Shown here: positions 1 through 11,543 of the stretch, one piece after another
Position numbering within the stretch: the stretch's first letter is position 1
Layout: the number at the start of each line of letters is the position of its first letter
Source of the DNA: Chondrosia reniformis
Lineage: Eukaryota; Porifera; Demospongiae; Chondrillida; Chondrillidae
Length of the DNA: 64,000 bases
Assembly: GCA_947172415.1 (NCBI GenBank)
Contig: OX359201.1
Span: 4,650,001 to 4,714,000 of the forward strand
Reading direction: 5' to 3'
The notes under the pieces: model-generated
What the model was told of the DNA's origin: nothing
The model's input: the letters and a program-made list of their open reading frames with translations, nothing else
The model's database searches: none
Made by a program: the position numbers and the translations under genes

Positions 1-173
1 TCAATAAACTCGGTATCCTCTTCAATGACCTTTTCTCCCATATAAGGTATGTTGTAGAGTACAGTCTCATCTTCAACCTACGTATGTAAGAAGAGGGTCA
101 CACTATCTAGCCCCAACATACCTGCCACTGGCTAACAATATGGTAGCCTACGTATATAGCTGTCTTGGATACA

Positions 174-262
174 GTTCATCTTTAGTCTTTTGAGCGTCTA
201 GAGATGCAGTTTGTTTCTTTAGAATCAGATGTCTCTAGATGCTCAAAAGACTAAAGATGAAC
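174..262. repeat. Family A hairpin element, short copy
   Basis: Two arms of about 35 bp (174-209 and 227-262) are almost perfect reverse complements. Each carries the family A signature gagcgtctagagatgcag or its complement, next to ttcatctttagtc. The element is 89 bp long and has lost the central hammerhead-like part seen in the longer copies at 6989, 28438, 41196 and 50896. Confidence 0.8.
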
Positions 263-433
263 CATAAGCCTGTAATCTAGCAGTAGTCTATATAGCTACA
301 GTTAGCCTGTTATATGATTCAGCAGTAGTGTAGGAATCCAGAAGTTTTGCTAAACCCAAATCAATCTAATATTATGTGCAGACAAAGACAAAGCATAGGA
401 AAAGGAGTTGTTGATAATTCATGTAAATAAATA

Positions 434-600
434 CATTCCCAGGGCTGCATAGAGGGAGGTGGGGGCGGGGGCATTTGCCCCCCTAGACTTTTGGGAACCC
501 CCTAAACTGTTTCGACACCCTCATACCGTTGCCCCCCCTTAAATTTTGAAAATTTTCCATTTTGCCCCCTCTGGCCCCAAGTTCTGCATACAGCCCTGAA
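434..600. repeat. GC-rich MITE-like element
   Basis: A GC-rich island in AT-rich sequence is bounded by short inverted termini, cagggctgcata on the left and tgcatacagccctg on the right. The interior is a run of C-rich blocks and contains no reading frame. The CAGGGCTG ends suggest a hAT-type non-autonomous element; that assignment is inference. Confidence 0.55.
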
Positions 601-688
601 TTCCAGTTACTATATCATCACAGGCCAAGTACATTCATAATTCATGTAAAGTTCAATTTCAAAAATATACTTTATCTGGTTGACCATC

Positions 689-2005
689 CTACCATCCTAA
701 AGGACTGACCAGAAAGTTGCCTTGCAACTGGCACCACGAGTTGTAGTATGGCATGGACTTCATTGCAGGGATCTTCACCACAGGACAGGAGAGACCCTTG
801 ACGTTCTTCTTGCACAGCAACTGGAATACAGTTATATAACATGGTTATGTGTATACGTATGTACATGATACCACACCATGCAAAACATATAAATCACTCT
901 CTTCCCGCTACTGTTTCAACTACATGTAATTCATTTATGGATAAGATTAAATGAAATTCATGCTGGGTAGTGACCTTGGAATTCAACCAAATCAGATCTT
1001 CCAAAACTCACCTCGTTAGATAACTATCACATGATTAGCAACCATAATCTATCATTAAAAAGAGGTTGTTATGGATAAACCTACAGCAAGCCCAACAACC
1101 AATCAAGAAGATGGTAGTCATGGAAATGGCTCTCTTAGGGCAAAGAGCAATACATGAAACATAGTTTAGTTAGCCTATTGCTTTGGCAGATTTAGTTGTT
1201 TCTGCAGCATTTTACTTTATTAATCTATTATTGGATTTTAACATTAGAAACATTGACCATTATAAATATAGTTTAGCTGTTGCAGCAATCAGTTTAATTG
1301 GGACCACAAAATGTCCTACTTTTATATGAGTCCTGCTCTCCGACTCATCGGGGGAGCTCGGCGGCTTCAAGAAGTGCTTTCCTTTGCCGAAATTGCTGGA
1401 CTGATCAAATGCATTTTGGAGCTCCGTCTGCAGTAAGTGTCCGTATAGGTATTAAGTATTAAACATGGCAAAAAGGCACATACAGTATACATATATATAC
1501 AGGTTATAAATCCAAGCATACACACATATGGATGTTGACTGTACTAACCATCCCAACTAGACCAATAGGCAACCAATGATGTCACTTTGAAGTTAGCAAT
1601 AGGTACTCAAGTGATGTCACTTTGAAGTTAGCAATAGGTACTCAAGTGATGTCACTTTGGAGTTAGCAATAGGTACTCAAGTGATGTGAAGTAACAGTGG
1701 ATAAATAATCAGACTAGTAATGCAATTGAGCAAACATACTCAAGTGACAACACTGTCCATGACCTACACCAGCCTATGTATTATTACTGCCTTGCCAGTT
1801 TTTACCCCATCCGTTACCGCAAGCAGTGTCAAGGGCCCACATTTTTTGTATCATTCATAAAGTGTTTCCCCCTTAGGAGGTAATTTATCACCTTAAACGT
1901 TTCCGTAACTTTTTCCTTCTGGGATCTTCGGAGTTCAATATACTCTATTCTTGCTCTTTTAAGAAGGAGAGTATTAATGTCACCACTAGCGACTTGCTCC
2001 GCCAT
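689..2005 (-). CDS. Unrecognised small intracellular protein, three exons
   Basis: I do not recognise this protein. Exon 1 (2005 to about 1892) starts at an ATG reading MAEQVASGDINTLLLKRARI and ends at AAG followed by gtgata. Exon 2 (about 1432-1325) follows a tgcag acceptor and is rich in Ser, Pro and charged residues (FGKGKHFLKPPSSPDESES). Exon 3 (about 820-689) follows a ctgtattccag acceptor and ends with NFLVSPLGW and a stop. All three join in phase 0 and give about 118 residues with no signal peptide or membrane segment. Exon 1 looks helical and basic-acidic; exon 3 has two Cys (LLCKK, SWCQLQ). The exon 2 donor (AAAA|gtagga) is weak, so an extra exon is possible. The start codon faces the FUBP-like gene about 0.84 kb away. 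Confidence 0.5.
1578..1690. repeat. 35-bp tandem repeat, three copies
   Basis: A 35-bp unit beginning gatgtcactttgaagttagc is present three times, head to tail, with one or two substitutions, followed by a partial fourth copy. It lies in the first intron of the minus-strand gene 689-2005. Confidence 0.85.
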
Positions 2006-2841
2006 TTTAATTTCGGTAAACCCCTCGGGGATTTATGGTCTCGTACCCGGATAAGACCACTAGTACGTATGTGCAAAATAGTGTGATGAAATCAGACCCT
2101 TTCATTGCGCAATCACCGCAATAATGTCTGATTTCATCAGACTATGTGCAAAACCCGTCAACTACACGATTTATGTTATAATTATAACAAAAGGGTTGAC
2201 ATTTGAAAATAAAAGTGTAAAACTCAAAGAGCAGTTGATAGGTTAAGTGAAGATGATTTTTAACACTAGTTTTCATTCTTGAAAGTGTCGTGACTTGGTC
2301 ACATGATTTGACACTAGTCAGAGGCATTTCTGATTCATGAATAATTCCGGAATACAACTGATTATTGATAAAGGTCTTTTAGTGCAATGTTAAACATGTA
2401 AAATAGACAACCAGTGGTCCATTCACATTGGCATTGGGAAATCTCTCTTAATACTAGTCCACCAGAAATGTGACCATTGTAAACTAACATAGTTACACAA
2501 AAACAACAAAAGGAAGGCCAAAATCCCGGAAAATAGATACTCTTTAAAGGAATACTCGTCTTCAGATTGTTCTTCGGTTAGATTTCGCGTTTGCGCGGCC
2601 ATGATTGCAGAACGGCAAATGGGGAAAACCCTGTAATATTATTACGCATGCGCAGTGCCACGTTTTCCCGCATGAGCGTGTGAAGTCGATTCCAAAGATT
2701 ACACCAGACGATTAAGTGGTCACAATCCGCCATGGCAACTAACAATGCAACAAACGAGGCAGGAAAGACAGTACGCGAAATAGATTTTCTTTGTAAAATA
2801 AAGGTTATTACTTGTATAATCGCCCTCATATTGTATGACAG
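2006..2841. promoter_or_regulatory. Interval between two divergent genes
   Basis: This 836-bp stretch separates the start codons of the minus gene at 2005 and the FUBP-like gene at 2842, and must hold both promoters. A start-like ATGGCAACTAAC on the plus strand at 2732 could be an upstream first exon of the FUBP gene, because an acag precedes the ATG at 2842. The implied intron would be only about 38 bp, so I left it out. Confidence 0.4.
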
Positions 2842-5800
2842 ATGGGTGAGGACCAGACACCTAGTATATCGGATGCAGTAAAAAGGGCACGCGAAGTAAG
2901 TCTCTTGGTATTTGACGATTGTCGCCGTTGACTTTTTGAGATGGGTCCAATTCTACATATACAGATGGCAAACAAGCTGACTAGCGGTGGCGGGGTAATT
3001 CCTGCTATGGGAATGGGTAAGTTCCTGCCTCAGTCATTTATAATTAGATCTGTAGCTATCTGATCCTTGACGAAAGCTCTCTATGAAGTGAAGACCATTA
3101 GATTCTTTGAATATTTAGATGCAAGGAAACGAGGTCCAGAAGATGGCGCTGATCTTCCAGGAGCAAAGAAACTGATGGACCCCTGTATGTGTGTTGTGAT
3201 TTGGTATTTAGTTTCATTTTTATTACCTATGCTCATTATGCAGCTCACATGCAGTCAATACCTCCCCTACAAGGACTCACTGACCCCAAGGCTTTAGGAC
3301 AGGCTGCAATTGCCAAGTATGCCTCCTGTTAACTAGTCTTGTGTAGCCAGACTGCTCTCTTGCCTCCATATTTACTTGATGCCATCACATGGTCAGCGAG
3401 ATAGGGTCTGGTCAGTCGCCTATACCAATTTTGTTCTAGGTCGGAAGTAAGCAACAACTAAAACGCATTTTAGCGCATATGCTATAGAAAAGCAAATTCA
3501 TTAGCACCTAATCTGTTATATCCTTAAAGCTGCTGACACCTAACAATCCGGCAGTGTTTGAAAGAATTCCGTAATATCTCTTATTAGTTATTTGTACGTT
3601 TTGAAATAATATCGATATACACAATTTGCTGACTTCACGTATCTCATGAATATAACTATTTCCATGGCAACTGCATATTAAAGAGCCCAAAACTTCCGTG
3701 GGGCTAGAACAAAAATGTTACAGGCAATTTACCAGACACTATCTCACTGAACATGAGATGTCATTAAGTAAATGATGGTAAAATAGCCATCTGGGTTACA
3801 CGAGACTACCTGTGGATATTTTGCTTTCATCATAAATGTCTGGTGCTCTCTTTAGGGTGAGCTTAAATCCCCCACTCGCCCAGAATGTGACGGTTGAAAT
3901 AAAGATCCCAAATAGACTAGTAGGATTAGGTAAGTGGATGGTAACTGGCTTAGAAATGCTATTTAAAACTTCTTTCTCCTTGAAGTAATTGGTAAGGGAG
4001 GAGAGAAGATTCAGCAGCTGCAAGGGGAGTCTGGAGCCAAGATCCAAGTAGCACCAGGTACTATATACATAGCTGTAGTGACGTGGACCAATTGGTAATT
4101 AACTTTATAGTTGGTTCTTCAATGGTTGCTTAAATTGAAAAGTGGTCAATATATGCACACATATCTTGTAAAATTACAGACACGAGGTAGCAATTAATTC
4201 AGTAGTAGTAAGTACGTAATTGCCAAATTCTATGTCTACATATGTAGTTTTTGTCCCTAATTTTGAAGGAAAATCATAGCTTTAGGTAACATGTATAGCT
4301 ACCTACATACGTACGTAGTTTATTACATATGTACGTACCTTTATATATCAGCTATTTCCATAGGTCTCTAAAGTATTTGGTTTATACATGTTTCTCTGAT
4401 TGAAATATGTTTGTAATTCTTACATATTCTGGCTGTTTCATCATTTTTTGGCTGTACTCTGTTAGACGGAAGTGAGATCAATGGAGAAAGAGTTGTGACC
4501 ATCTCTGGTACAAACGAGACTGCCAAGTAAGATTATCTCTAAATATTATTTGAATGGTGTTTTAATTTTTTCTTTTTCCTCATCATTAGTCATGCCAAGA
4601 ACTTGGTACTCCAAGTGGTGAACACTGCTCAGGCTGAGGTGACCCCTTCAATTGTTAGTTGCTGTTTTATACGTGAAGCAAATAAGTTCTATAATGATTC
4701 CATTTAGGTTAATCCAGTTCCACAGACACCAGGTCATGTTGTCGATGAGTACATGATACCTGCCCATAGAGTAGGACTGGTTATAGGTCAGCCATTTTTA
4801 GTAATATTTGTTGATTCTACTGTCACTTAGCAACTATTCAAATTTATATCTGAATATTTAGGGAAAGGAGGGGAGATGATAAAGAGTCTATCGGTAGGTT
4901 ATATACATGCTTCCTCTAATTTTCACATAATGCATTAAACATGTAATTTTTAATTTCAGGAAAGATCTGGAACAAAGTTGCAAGTCTTGCAGGATGGTGT
5001 ATATGCCAACACTCCAGAGAAACCACTGAAAATAGTTGGTCCTCGTGACGCTTGTGAGGTAAGTCTGTGAATGAACAAAGCAGTCTACATCCTAAAGTGT
5101 TTGTGTGCCTGTAATTTGGTATAATTTCACCACGATACTTGATAATTTGTTATTCTGTTTTGTTTTTAGCCATGTTTATGGTCAACCTACATTCATGTGT
5201 ATACATACATATGTATGCATGTGAGAGGCCTTTATATAAAAGTTGTATTGTACTTTTTCTTGTGTAATTGAAATGGATATTTTTCCTTATCTTTAGCGAG
5301 CAAAGCAGTTTGTAGCTGAGTTGTTAGCGTCTAGAGAAGGAGGTGGTAATCCAGCCCCAGCCCAACAATCTCATCAGGTAATGAGTGTTCTTCAGTTTTA
5401 TCATTTCTACAATCACAGATACGTATGTACTTGTTTAAATACAAACTGGTCTGAATGAGTGGTTTCCAAGGATGCAACCACAACTACGTACGTATATACG
5501 TATACATATATACATTATAAAAATGTAACAAAATACTTAAATCCCTCATAGTTTAAATTTTAAGTATTGCTAACAACACTAAATCATTTACAGTTGTAAG
5601 ATGTTCAGCAAGTGATGTTACATATTTTAGTTTGAATTGTGGTAATTCTCTTTCAATGTTTGCACATACGTATGTATGTACCTAAGTTCATACTACAAAA
5701 CTGATGTTTTTTTATCCAAAAAATCAAATCAATATTTCTATACTATGCCACAAGGACCCCTTAGCCATTTCACAAACTCAAATGTGTTATTCACAGCCTA

Positions 5801-8438
5801 GCAGTTCAAGGCTGATCCATACGTACATACGTATATGTAGCTTTACCACAGCACTGAGCATATTACTTCTAGTCGACGATTCCTTATGTCTGTAGATGCT
5901 TAGTAGCCAGTATGGACCAGATTTTGTAACAATACCCTTCACTTGCCCTGCCCACCGATGTGGTATCATTATTGGTAAAGGTAAGGCTGTTCAATCTCAC
6001 CGTCCATCTTGTACAGCACATTTAGCTTTTCTGTGTATTTTGGTTAGGTGGTGATATGATTCGTCAATTGCAACAGCAAAGTGGAGCAGTTATAGAACTA
6101 AACCGTGATCCAACCCCCAATTCAGATGAAAAGATATTTATTGTTAAAGGTACGTATATTGATTTGTACTGTCTAGGCAATAGTTTTGTATCACTATATA
6201 GCTTACTTTATTTCTAACATACGTATATTCCGTACATACGTAGGTCCACGTCAACAAGTTGATTATGCTCACGATCTAATGAAACAAAAGCTATTAGCAC
6301 CAATAGTAGGTTAACATCTACCTGCTGTAGCACATATACCTTCATGTTTGACTCTTCCTCCTTGTAGCCTGGGAAGGGACCTCAGCCAACCTTCCCCCAG
6401 CAACAGGGGTAAGTATGCAGGGCACCATTACAAGGTTGTCTTTTGTGCAAATATTTAATTTTAACACATTTGTTCCAATTAGATCCCCCTATGGCTATGG
6501 AAGCCAGCAGATGTACCCTCAACAGCAGAGCTTTGGGACCCCTCAGCAGAGCTGGGGTTTTGGGCAGTACCAGCAACAAGGAATGGTAATATAATAGTAT
6601 TACTACCAGCTAACATACGTACTTAGTAGAACCTCAATACCATATATGGGGAATCGAATGTAAGGGTAATGGATTACAATTTATCCAAATTACATGTATA
6701 AAATGATGTACGTAGTTTAAGGTGTATGAACTACGTAGTATACGGAATTACTGGGGTTTAAAAGCAATGTGCATCAAAGATTGTACATACATACATAAAT
6801 ACATATATACAGGTATCTGGTAATTTTGGGATTATTAAAAACGTAGCTGAGTTTTGATTCAGTTTTAGATGAGATGATAAGGGTTATCAATGCTGTATAG
6901 AGAATGTAGCAATGCACTAGTAGTGCTCTGTTTGTAATATTCAGAGCAGTCATGGTGTCAGGAGAGTGGCATCTTAGACTAACATTCCTTTTAAGTGGTA
7001 CATCTTAAGATTTTGGAGTGTCTAGAGACGCAGTTGGTTTCTTCTTCTCTGCAGATGTTTCATCCCTGAGGGTCCTCTTCAGTGACTGGACTCTCAGGGT
7101 TGAAACGTCCGCAGAGAAGAAAAGCCAACTGCATCTCTAGACACTCCAAAATTTTAAGATGAACCATTTAAAAGATAAGCTTGGTACTGTTAGAAGTAGT
7201 CCTTATCATCTAACTCATATTCCTGTTTCATGTATTCTCATAGCAAGCATCAACAGCCACTCCTCAGAATACCACTCAACCCACTGGTGGTTCAATACAG
7301 CCACCAGCGTCCTCACAAGGAGTAGGTACGTACATCTGTTACCATAGTAACAAGTAGGTTGCCATAGTATTACCCTTGCATGTTATCATCTCATGAAATT
7401 GTAATTGGATATGTAAAATATGTACATGAGTACGTATATATACGTATACGTACCTACATACTATTGTAGACTATACCAGTGCCTGGGCAGCTTATTACCA
7501 ACAAATGTATCAGCAGCAAGGAACTGACACAACGCAGAGTAATGGTAAATACATTTAGAAATAAATCATATTTTTAGCTTTGACATGACCTACGTACGTA
7601 TATATATAAATTTACTTGGTTTAGATACTAGCCCCTACTTAATTATTACATGACTGAAGAGAAGTAGATTATAGCATCTATGATCAATTACACATCTTGT
7701 GCAATCACCACCTGTTGGCCCAATTAGCCTATATCTCAACTGCCAAACTACACTAAACGCAGGAGAACAATTGTCTTGTTAGGGAAATCTGCCAAATGTG
7801 CCATAATTTGAACAATCAACCAAATACTCTTCCCACCAGAATTTCTGGTCATACAATATTAGTCACCAATGATTGCTACTTGCCATTTTTATATTATAAT
7901 GATATTCATAGCTCATTTTGCTTTATTGTAACAATATTCATTTGTAACTGTTTCTCCTCCTCTTAAAATGTAGTACCTCAGCAAACAGGAGCAGGAGCGA
8001 CAGCCTCACAAGATGCTAATGCACAGGCCTGGGCTGAGTATTATAGGCAGTATGGATATTCATATCCTTATGGGGGCCAACCCGGAGCTGATGGTACAAC
8101 CCCAGCTTCTTCAGCTGTAAGTTGCACAAATGAGTAATAACAGGGTTTTCCCCTTCCTGTATCAAACATCTGATATGTTATTACATGTGTTTCCCTTTCT
8201 CCCTAGAAATGATGTTGTTATATGTACGTACGTACCATGTCATGACTCAAGATCTCTGCATTATATACATACCTACTTGCATGGCCTTGTTTGGATGCAT
8301 GTTGCATATATCTCAACAGGAAAGAAACAGTACATGGGAATTCCCCTCATTTCTTTAATATCATTAAATAATATATATCATGTTTTGAATACATTGTTGA
8401 TGTAACTTTACAGCTATCAAGGGGTCGCAATGGGTGAA
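2842..8438 (+). CDS. Far-upstream-element-binding/KSRP-like KH-domain protein
   Basis: This is a single-stranded nucleic-acid-binding protein of the FUBP/KHSRP family, expected to act in transcription and in mRNA splicing or decay. About 19 short exons join with GT-AG introns (for example 2842-2895, 2965-3016, 3119-3184, 3244-3316, 3856-3929, 3986-4057). Three KH domains are visible, each with a GKGG loop: KH1 (IPNRLVGLVIGKGGEKIQQL, exons at 3856-4645), KH2 (IPAHRVGLVIGKGGEMIKSL, 4709-5340) and KH3 (CPAHRCGIIIGKGGDMIRQL, 5890-6310). The C-terminus is Gln/Tyr-rich and has two FUBP-type motifs, SAWAAYYQQMYQQQ (exon at 7470) and AQAWAEYYRQYGY (exon at 7976). The stop is in the last short exon, SRGRNG (8414-8438). 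Vertebrate FUBPs have four KH domains; only three are seen here. Confidence 0.9.
3334..3808. repeat. MITE with very long terminal inverted repeats
   Basis: The two ends of this 475-bp block are imperfect reverse complements over about 110 bp. On the left (3334 on) are tagtcttgtgtagccag, atttacttgatg, gagatagggtctggt and ttttgttctagg; the complement of the right end gives the matching series. It fills most of the FUBP-like gene intron between exons 3244-3316 and 3856-3929. No reading frame supports a transposase. Confidence 0.8.
6989..7175. repeat. Family A inverted-repeat element, long copy
   Basis: Two arms of about 80 bp carry ttttggagtgtctagagacg and its complement, next to catcttaagat/attttaagatg. 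The centre reads ccctgagggtcctcttcagtgac, which on the minus strand is the hammerhead-like CACTGAAGAGGACCC...GATGAAAC motif. It sits in an FUBP-like gene intron. The right flank (gttagaagtagtcctta) also occurs beside the copies at 28588 and 41160. Confidence 0.8.
7700..7862 (-). repeat. Family C dispersed repeat
   Basis: This is an inverted copy of the element at 41485-41682. Shared blocks include accaaatactcttcccacca, tgccaaactacactaaa and acaattgtcttgtta, each matching the other copy with a few substitutions. It lies in an FUBP-like gene intron and has no reading frame. Confidence 0.75.
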
Positions 8439-8808
8439 TAGCTGTCTCCAAGGTGATCAAATAGTGGGGACTAATGAGGGAGGAGCCAAGGAATGGTGTG
8501 TTGGTTTCCATCTGCCATTTTGAGTGTATCTTTGATTATCTGCTCATGATACATGGCATTAATTGCATGTACATACATATATAAAAGTCGTGTACTATAA
8601 TATGCCAATACACAGTACATATAATATAGTACTGTATATACAGTATATATACATACGTACATATATATCATGATTACTGTCTCTCCAATTTTGACAAAAA
8701 TGCATAATGTCTTGATAAATGTCTTTGATGGCAAATATATATATATATATATATTATATGTATGAACTTTCAATCCAAAGTACATTACATCAAAATTGTA
8801 AGAATATA

Positions 8809-8860
8809 TGAAAAATCTAAGATACCATTTTCCTACATGCTATATGCCTATTCTGTAAAT
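8809..8860 (+). repeat. Family B 5' fragment
   Basis: About 51 bp beginning atgaaaaatctaagatacca are identical to 34779-34829, and are the head of the longer dispersed family B. This copy is truncated. It lies in the 3' flank of the FUBP-like gene. Confidence 0.75.
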
Positions 8861-9017
8861 ATACATCATACTATTTATGCAATACTTTAGAATAATGAGA
8901 CTTTATAAACAGAATTTATGTATGCATTCTTTAGTTAAATTTATATGATTCCAATCTAATTCTCTTTTAGTAAGTAAGAGATACATGCTTTAAATTCACT
9001 TTTTGTATATACGTATA

Positions 9018-9512
9018 CGGTAGGCACGGAAATTATCTTTCCGTTCGAACTTATGCCCCGAATTACGATCGAAGATTCAAGCTTTACTGGAGAGAAGTTT
9101 TGGGCAATTTCTCTGAAGTTTCAGGCGCAGTTTTAAGGTATTTTTTGGCGAGGTTTAAGGTATTTTCGGTGAAGTTTTTCTTAGTACTCGATATCGTATA
9201 AGAGATGTAAATACCATCTAATTAGCAGTACGTGACTAACTGAAGGTGCAATATCGAAGTGATACTTAACGTGAAATTCCTTTATTTAACACCTAATGCT
9301 TAGAGAATTTCGATTCAAAGTTTCGCGTGGTTTAAAGAAACATTTTATCGCAGTTGTAGGGAGGTTGTGAGCGAAGTTACGAGGTTTTCAGGAAAACGTT
9401 TAAGTTTTTGACAATAATATCGAGGCAGTTAGATCGCAAATTTTAGGAAGTTTTTTTTATTTACGAACTTCGATTCGAACTTCGAATGGAAAGATAATTT
9501 CCGTGCCCACCG
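9018..9512. repeat. MITE with 35-bp terminal inverted repeats
   Basis: The left end cggtaggcacggaaattatc and the complement of the right end cggtgggcacggaaattatc match over about 35 bp and continue into ttcgaa-containing sequence. The 495-bp interior is G/T-biased with repeated aaggtatttt blocks and has no reading frame. It sits between the convergent ends of the FUBP-like and CACYBP genes. Confidence 0.85.
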
Positions 9513-9778
9513 TATATATGTATTTACTCCATTCTGTATCGGTTTGGCAATTTGTTCTGGTTATATATTATGCTAATACGTATATATGTAAATGGATATA
9601 TTAGTGGTATACTATGGTAGATAGAATTCCAGATTGAAAACCAAAGAGAAGAGATTATGAGACTTGACTTGCTAACCTCATTGCATGCTGAACTGTTATT
9701 TATATATCAATTACATTGTATATTTGGGCTAATAATGTGCCAATTGTTACAAAAAGTCTCTTCGTAGAAATCTCTACT

Positions 9779-11503
9779 TCATAAAAGATCCCCCTCTTTT
9801 GTTTTCTTTTCCTGACTTTCAGTCCATGCTTTGGCAATGGTTCTCTTCATGTCATCATCTCCCTCTTGATACATGTTCTTCATCAACTCCATGATGCTGG
9901 CACCTGGATCCTGTCCTTCCTTCATCTTGGGTGTTTTGGGCCTGTGTGGGAATACGGTAAGTGGACAACTGTCTGGAAGAATTAAACATGTAAATCTCAC
10001 TGCCTTGCTTCTTTGAGTTGTTTCTCTGTAGCCGTGAGACACGTCCATGTAATGTTTTCTTCCTTCTTTAAACTGATTATAATGCTACCTTTCCTTACCT
10101 TGACACAAAAATTACATTATTTTATACGTACATATGTACATTTGTAGCAAGCTGGTTTAATGTACGATTACCTTAATGCTACTCTCTTCTGGTTTGATGG
10201 TTCCAAACAGGTTTTGTATTACAAGAATGTAACCTTTCTTTTTCAAATCTCTTACTTCCAGCTCCATGATACTGCAATCATAGAGACAGCCATGCTGATG
10301 TATATAGGATAAACATACATAGATAGGACCTGTGAATTTCATTAATTGTATACAGTGTAACCTGTACTGTACATGAATAATCTAACATACCATTTTTCAA
10401 CATACTACATCTACATGTATTTTAAAATAAAATAAGGGATAGGCACTAAACCTATAGTGAGAGCTTTGGATGAGGATACAGGAGTCTTCTCTATTAGGCC
10501 AGACAGCTGTTTCTGGGAATTCCAACCTTCATTAGTGACTCTGGGACTCTTCTTTTTGGTCTTTTGTGAGTCCTTGACTGTATATTTATAACTATTATAA
10601 TGGTATACTATAAATTTGTTGCTGTATGCTAGATATATACGTATAAAAGTAAGAATTGCAGTAATACCTGGGCTTAAAATCAATGTTGACCTTTTCACTT
10701 GTTACCTCTTCAATTCCAGGGAGACTGGTTATATACAATTTAACAAATTTTCCACTGTCTTCCCATGCTATAGTGAAAACAGAAATTAGCATCAACATCC
10801 AATAACTAAATACACTATAGTCAGCTGTCCATTTTACTGAAGCAGCATCTCACTCTATGGTGGACAGTTGACATGTTTAAAGTCACCATATATGTACATA
10901 CATAGTGTCACAAAGATGATCCATTACATACAAGTCATTCATAAGGGTCTCAATGGCAACCACTGTGTCTGGGGTCTCTATGGCAACCACCGTGTCTGGG
11001 GTCTCTATGACAACCACCGTGTCTGGGGTCTCAATGGCAACCACCGTGTCTGGGGTCTCAATGGCAACCACCGTGTCTGGGGTCTCTATGACAACCACCG
11101 TGTCTGGGGTCTCTATGGCAACCACCATGTCTGGGGTCTCTATGGTAACTGTTGCATTGTTGTGTCGCAATTACAAATATCGAATGAAGTATGTATATAC
11201 CCAGATATGTACTAACATCTAAACTTAGACGACATCTTACCGTAGTTTGTTATTTTACTGAATCCAGTGCTGTCTTTTGCCTTTTGTTGGTGTTTGATTG
11301 GTTTCTGGACCTGAACCTCTTGCACCGCTCCGCCCAATGTTGATTTGGCGAGCGCATTTGTGAGAAGATCTTTGATCGCCGGGTGTTTAGCATTCTCTAT
11401 CAACTCCTTTAATTCCTTTACGTATTCCTATACAATGGAGACAAAAGATAACGTAAGATGATTTTCATCGCCTCTCCACAGTCAGTACCTGATCCGCAGC
11501 CAT
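9779..11503 (-). CDS. CACYBP: Calcyclin-binding protein (CACYBP/SIP)
   Basis: This adaptor links S100 proteins, Siah1 and SCF-type ubiquitin ligases in the known family. Exons on the minus strand: MAADQ (11503-11489); a helical N-terminal exon from EYVKELKELIENAKHPAIKD (about 11428-11240); the first half of a CS domain (AWEDSGKFVKLYITSLPGIE, about 10770-10672); the second half (GYILVIQNLFGTIKPEESSI, about 10270-10172); VRKGSIIISLKKEENITWTC (about 10099-10005); and a last exon with the SGS-type tail DPGASIMELMKNMYQEGDDD and DMKRTIAKAWTESQEKK, ending at 9779. The order and motifs match the family along its length. The start codon lies about 40 bp from that of HLCS on the other strand, so the two share a promoter. 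Introns carry a family B repeat and a 27-bp minisatellite. Confidence 0.9.
10385..10600 (+). repeat. Family B dispersed repeat
   Basis: The head accatttttcaacatactac is followed by the core gagagctttggatgaggata, a gccagacagctgtttctggg block and a tail cttttgtgagtcctt. The same order occurs at 22590, 34779 and 59940 and, inverted, at 26570 and 50290. It lies in a CACYBP intron. The cttcattagtgactctggga segment looks like a worn form of the CATCAGTGACCCTGGG motif in other copies. Confidence 0.75.
10945..11150. repeat. 27-bp minisatellite, about 7.6 copies
   Basis: A 27-bp unit containing ggtctctatggcaaccaccg repeats head to tail. The variable bases are mostly caatggc/ctatggc/ctatgac. The unit is a multiple of three and stays open in several frames on both strands, giving spurious repetitive ORFs. 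It lies in a CACYBP intron. Confidence 0.95.
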
Positions 11504-11543
11504 CTTGTCGTGGGAGCATGTGCCAAGGGAATTCCCCAATTTG
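11504..11543. promoter_or_regulatory. Very short bidirectional promoter, CACYBP/HLCS
   Basis: The CACYBP ATG ends at 11503 on the minus strand and the first in-frame ATG of HLCS is at 11544 on the plus strand. Both 5' UTRs and the core promoter must therefore overlap the opposite gene or be extremely short. No TATA box is visible in the gap. Confidence 0.6.

Larger units (their letters stand above)
1..688. other. Non-coding left flank
   Basis: No coding exon is supported here. The stretch holds two small inverted-repeat elements, listed separately (174-262 and about 434-600), in otherwise AT-rich sequence. It lies downstream of the stop codon of the minus-strand gene ending at 689, so part of it is probably that gene's 3' UTR. 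Confidence 0.5.

Noticed and set aside
2578-2829. Minus-strand open frame with an ATGGCGG start
   Set aside because: No domain, no splice partner, and it lies in the promoter interval of two divergent genes.
10000-10012. Non-canonical GC-AG intron in CACYBP
   Set aside because: A normal GT donor (GGCA|gtgaga) two bases away gives the same phase and a good protein.
10868-11222. Repetitive open frames (WGLYGNHRV and TTVSGVSM types)
   Set aside because: Artefacts of the 27-bp minisatellite within a CACYBP intron.
11505-11543. HLCS start at 11505
   Set aside because: The codon there is TTG. The first in-frame ATGs are at 11544, 11547 and 11562.
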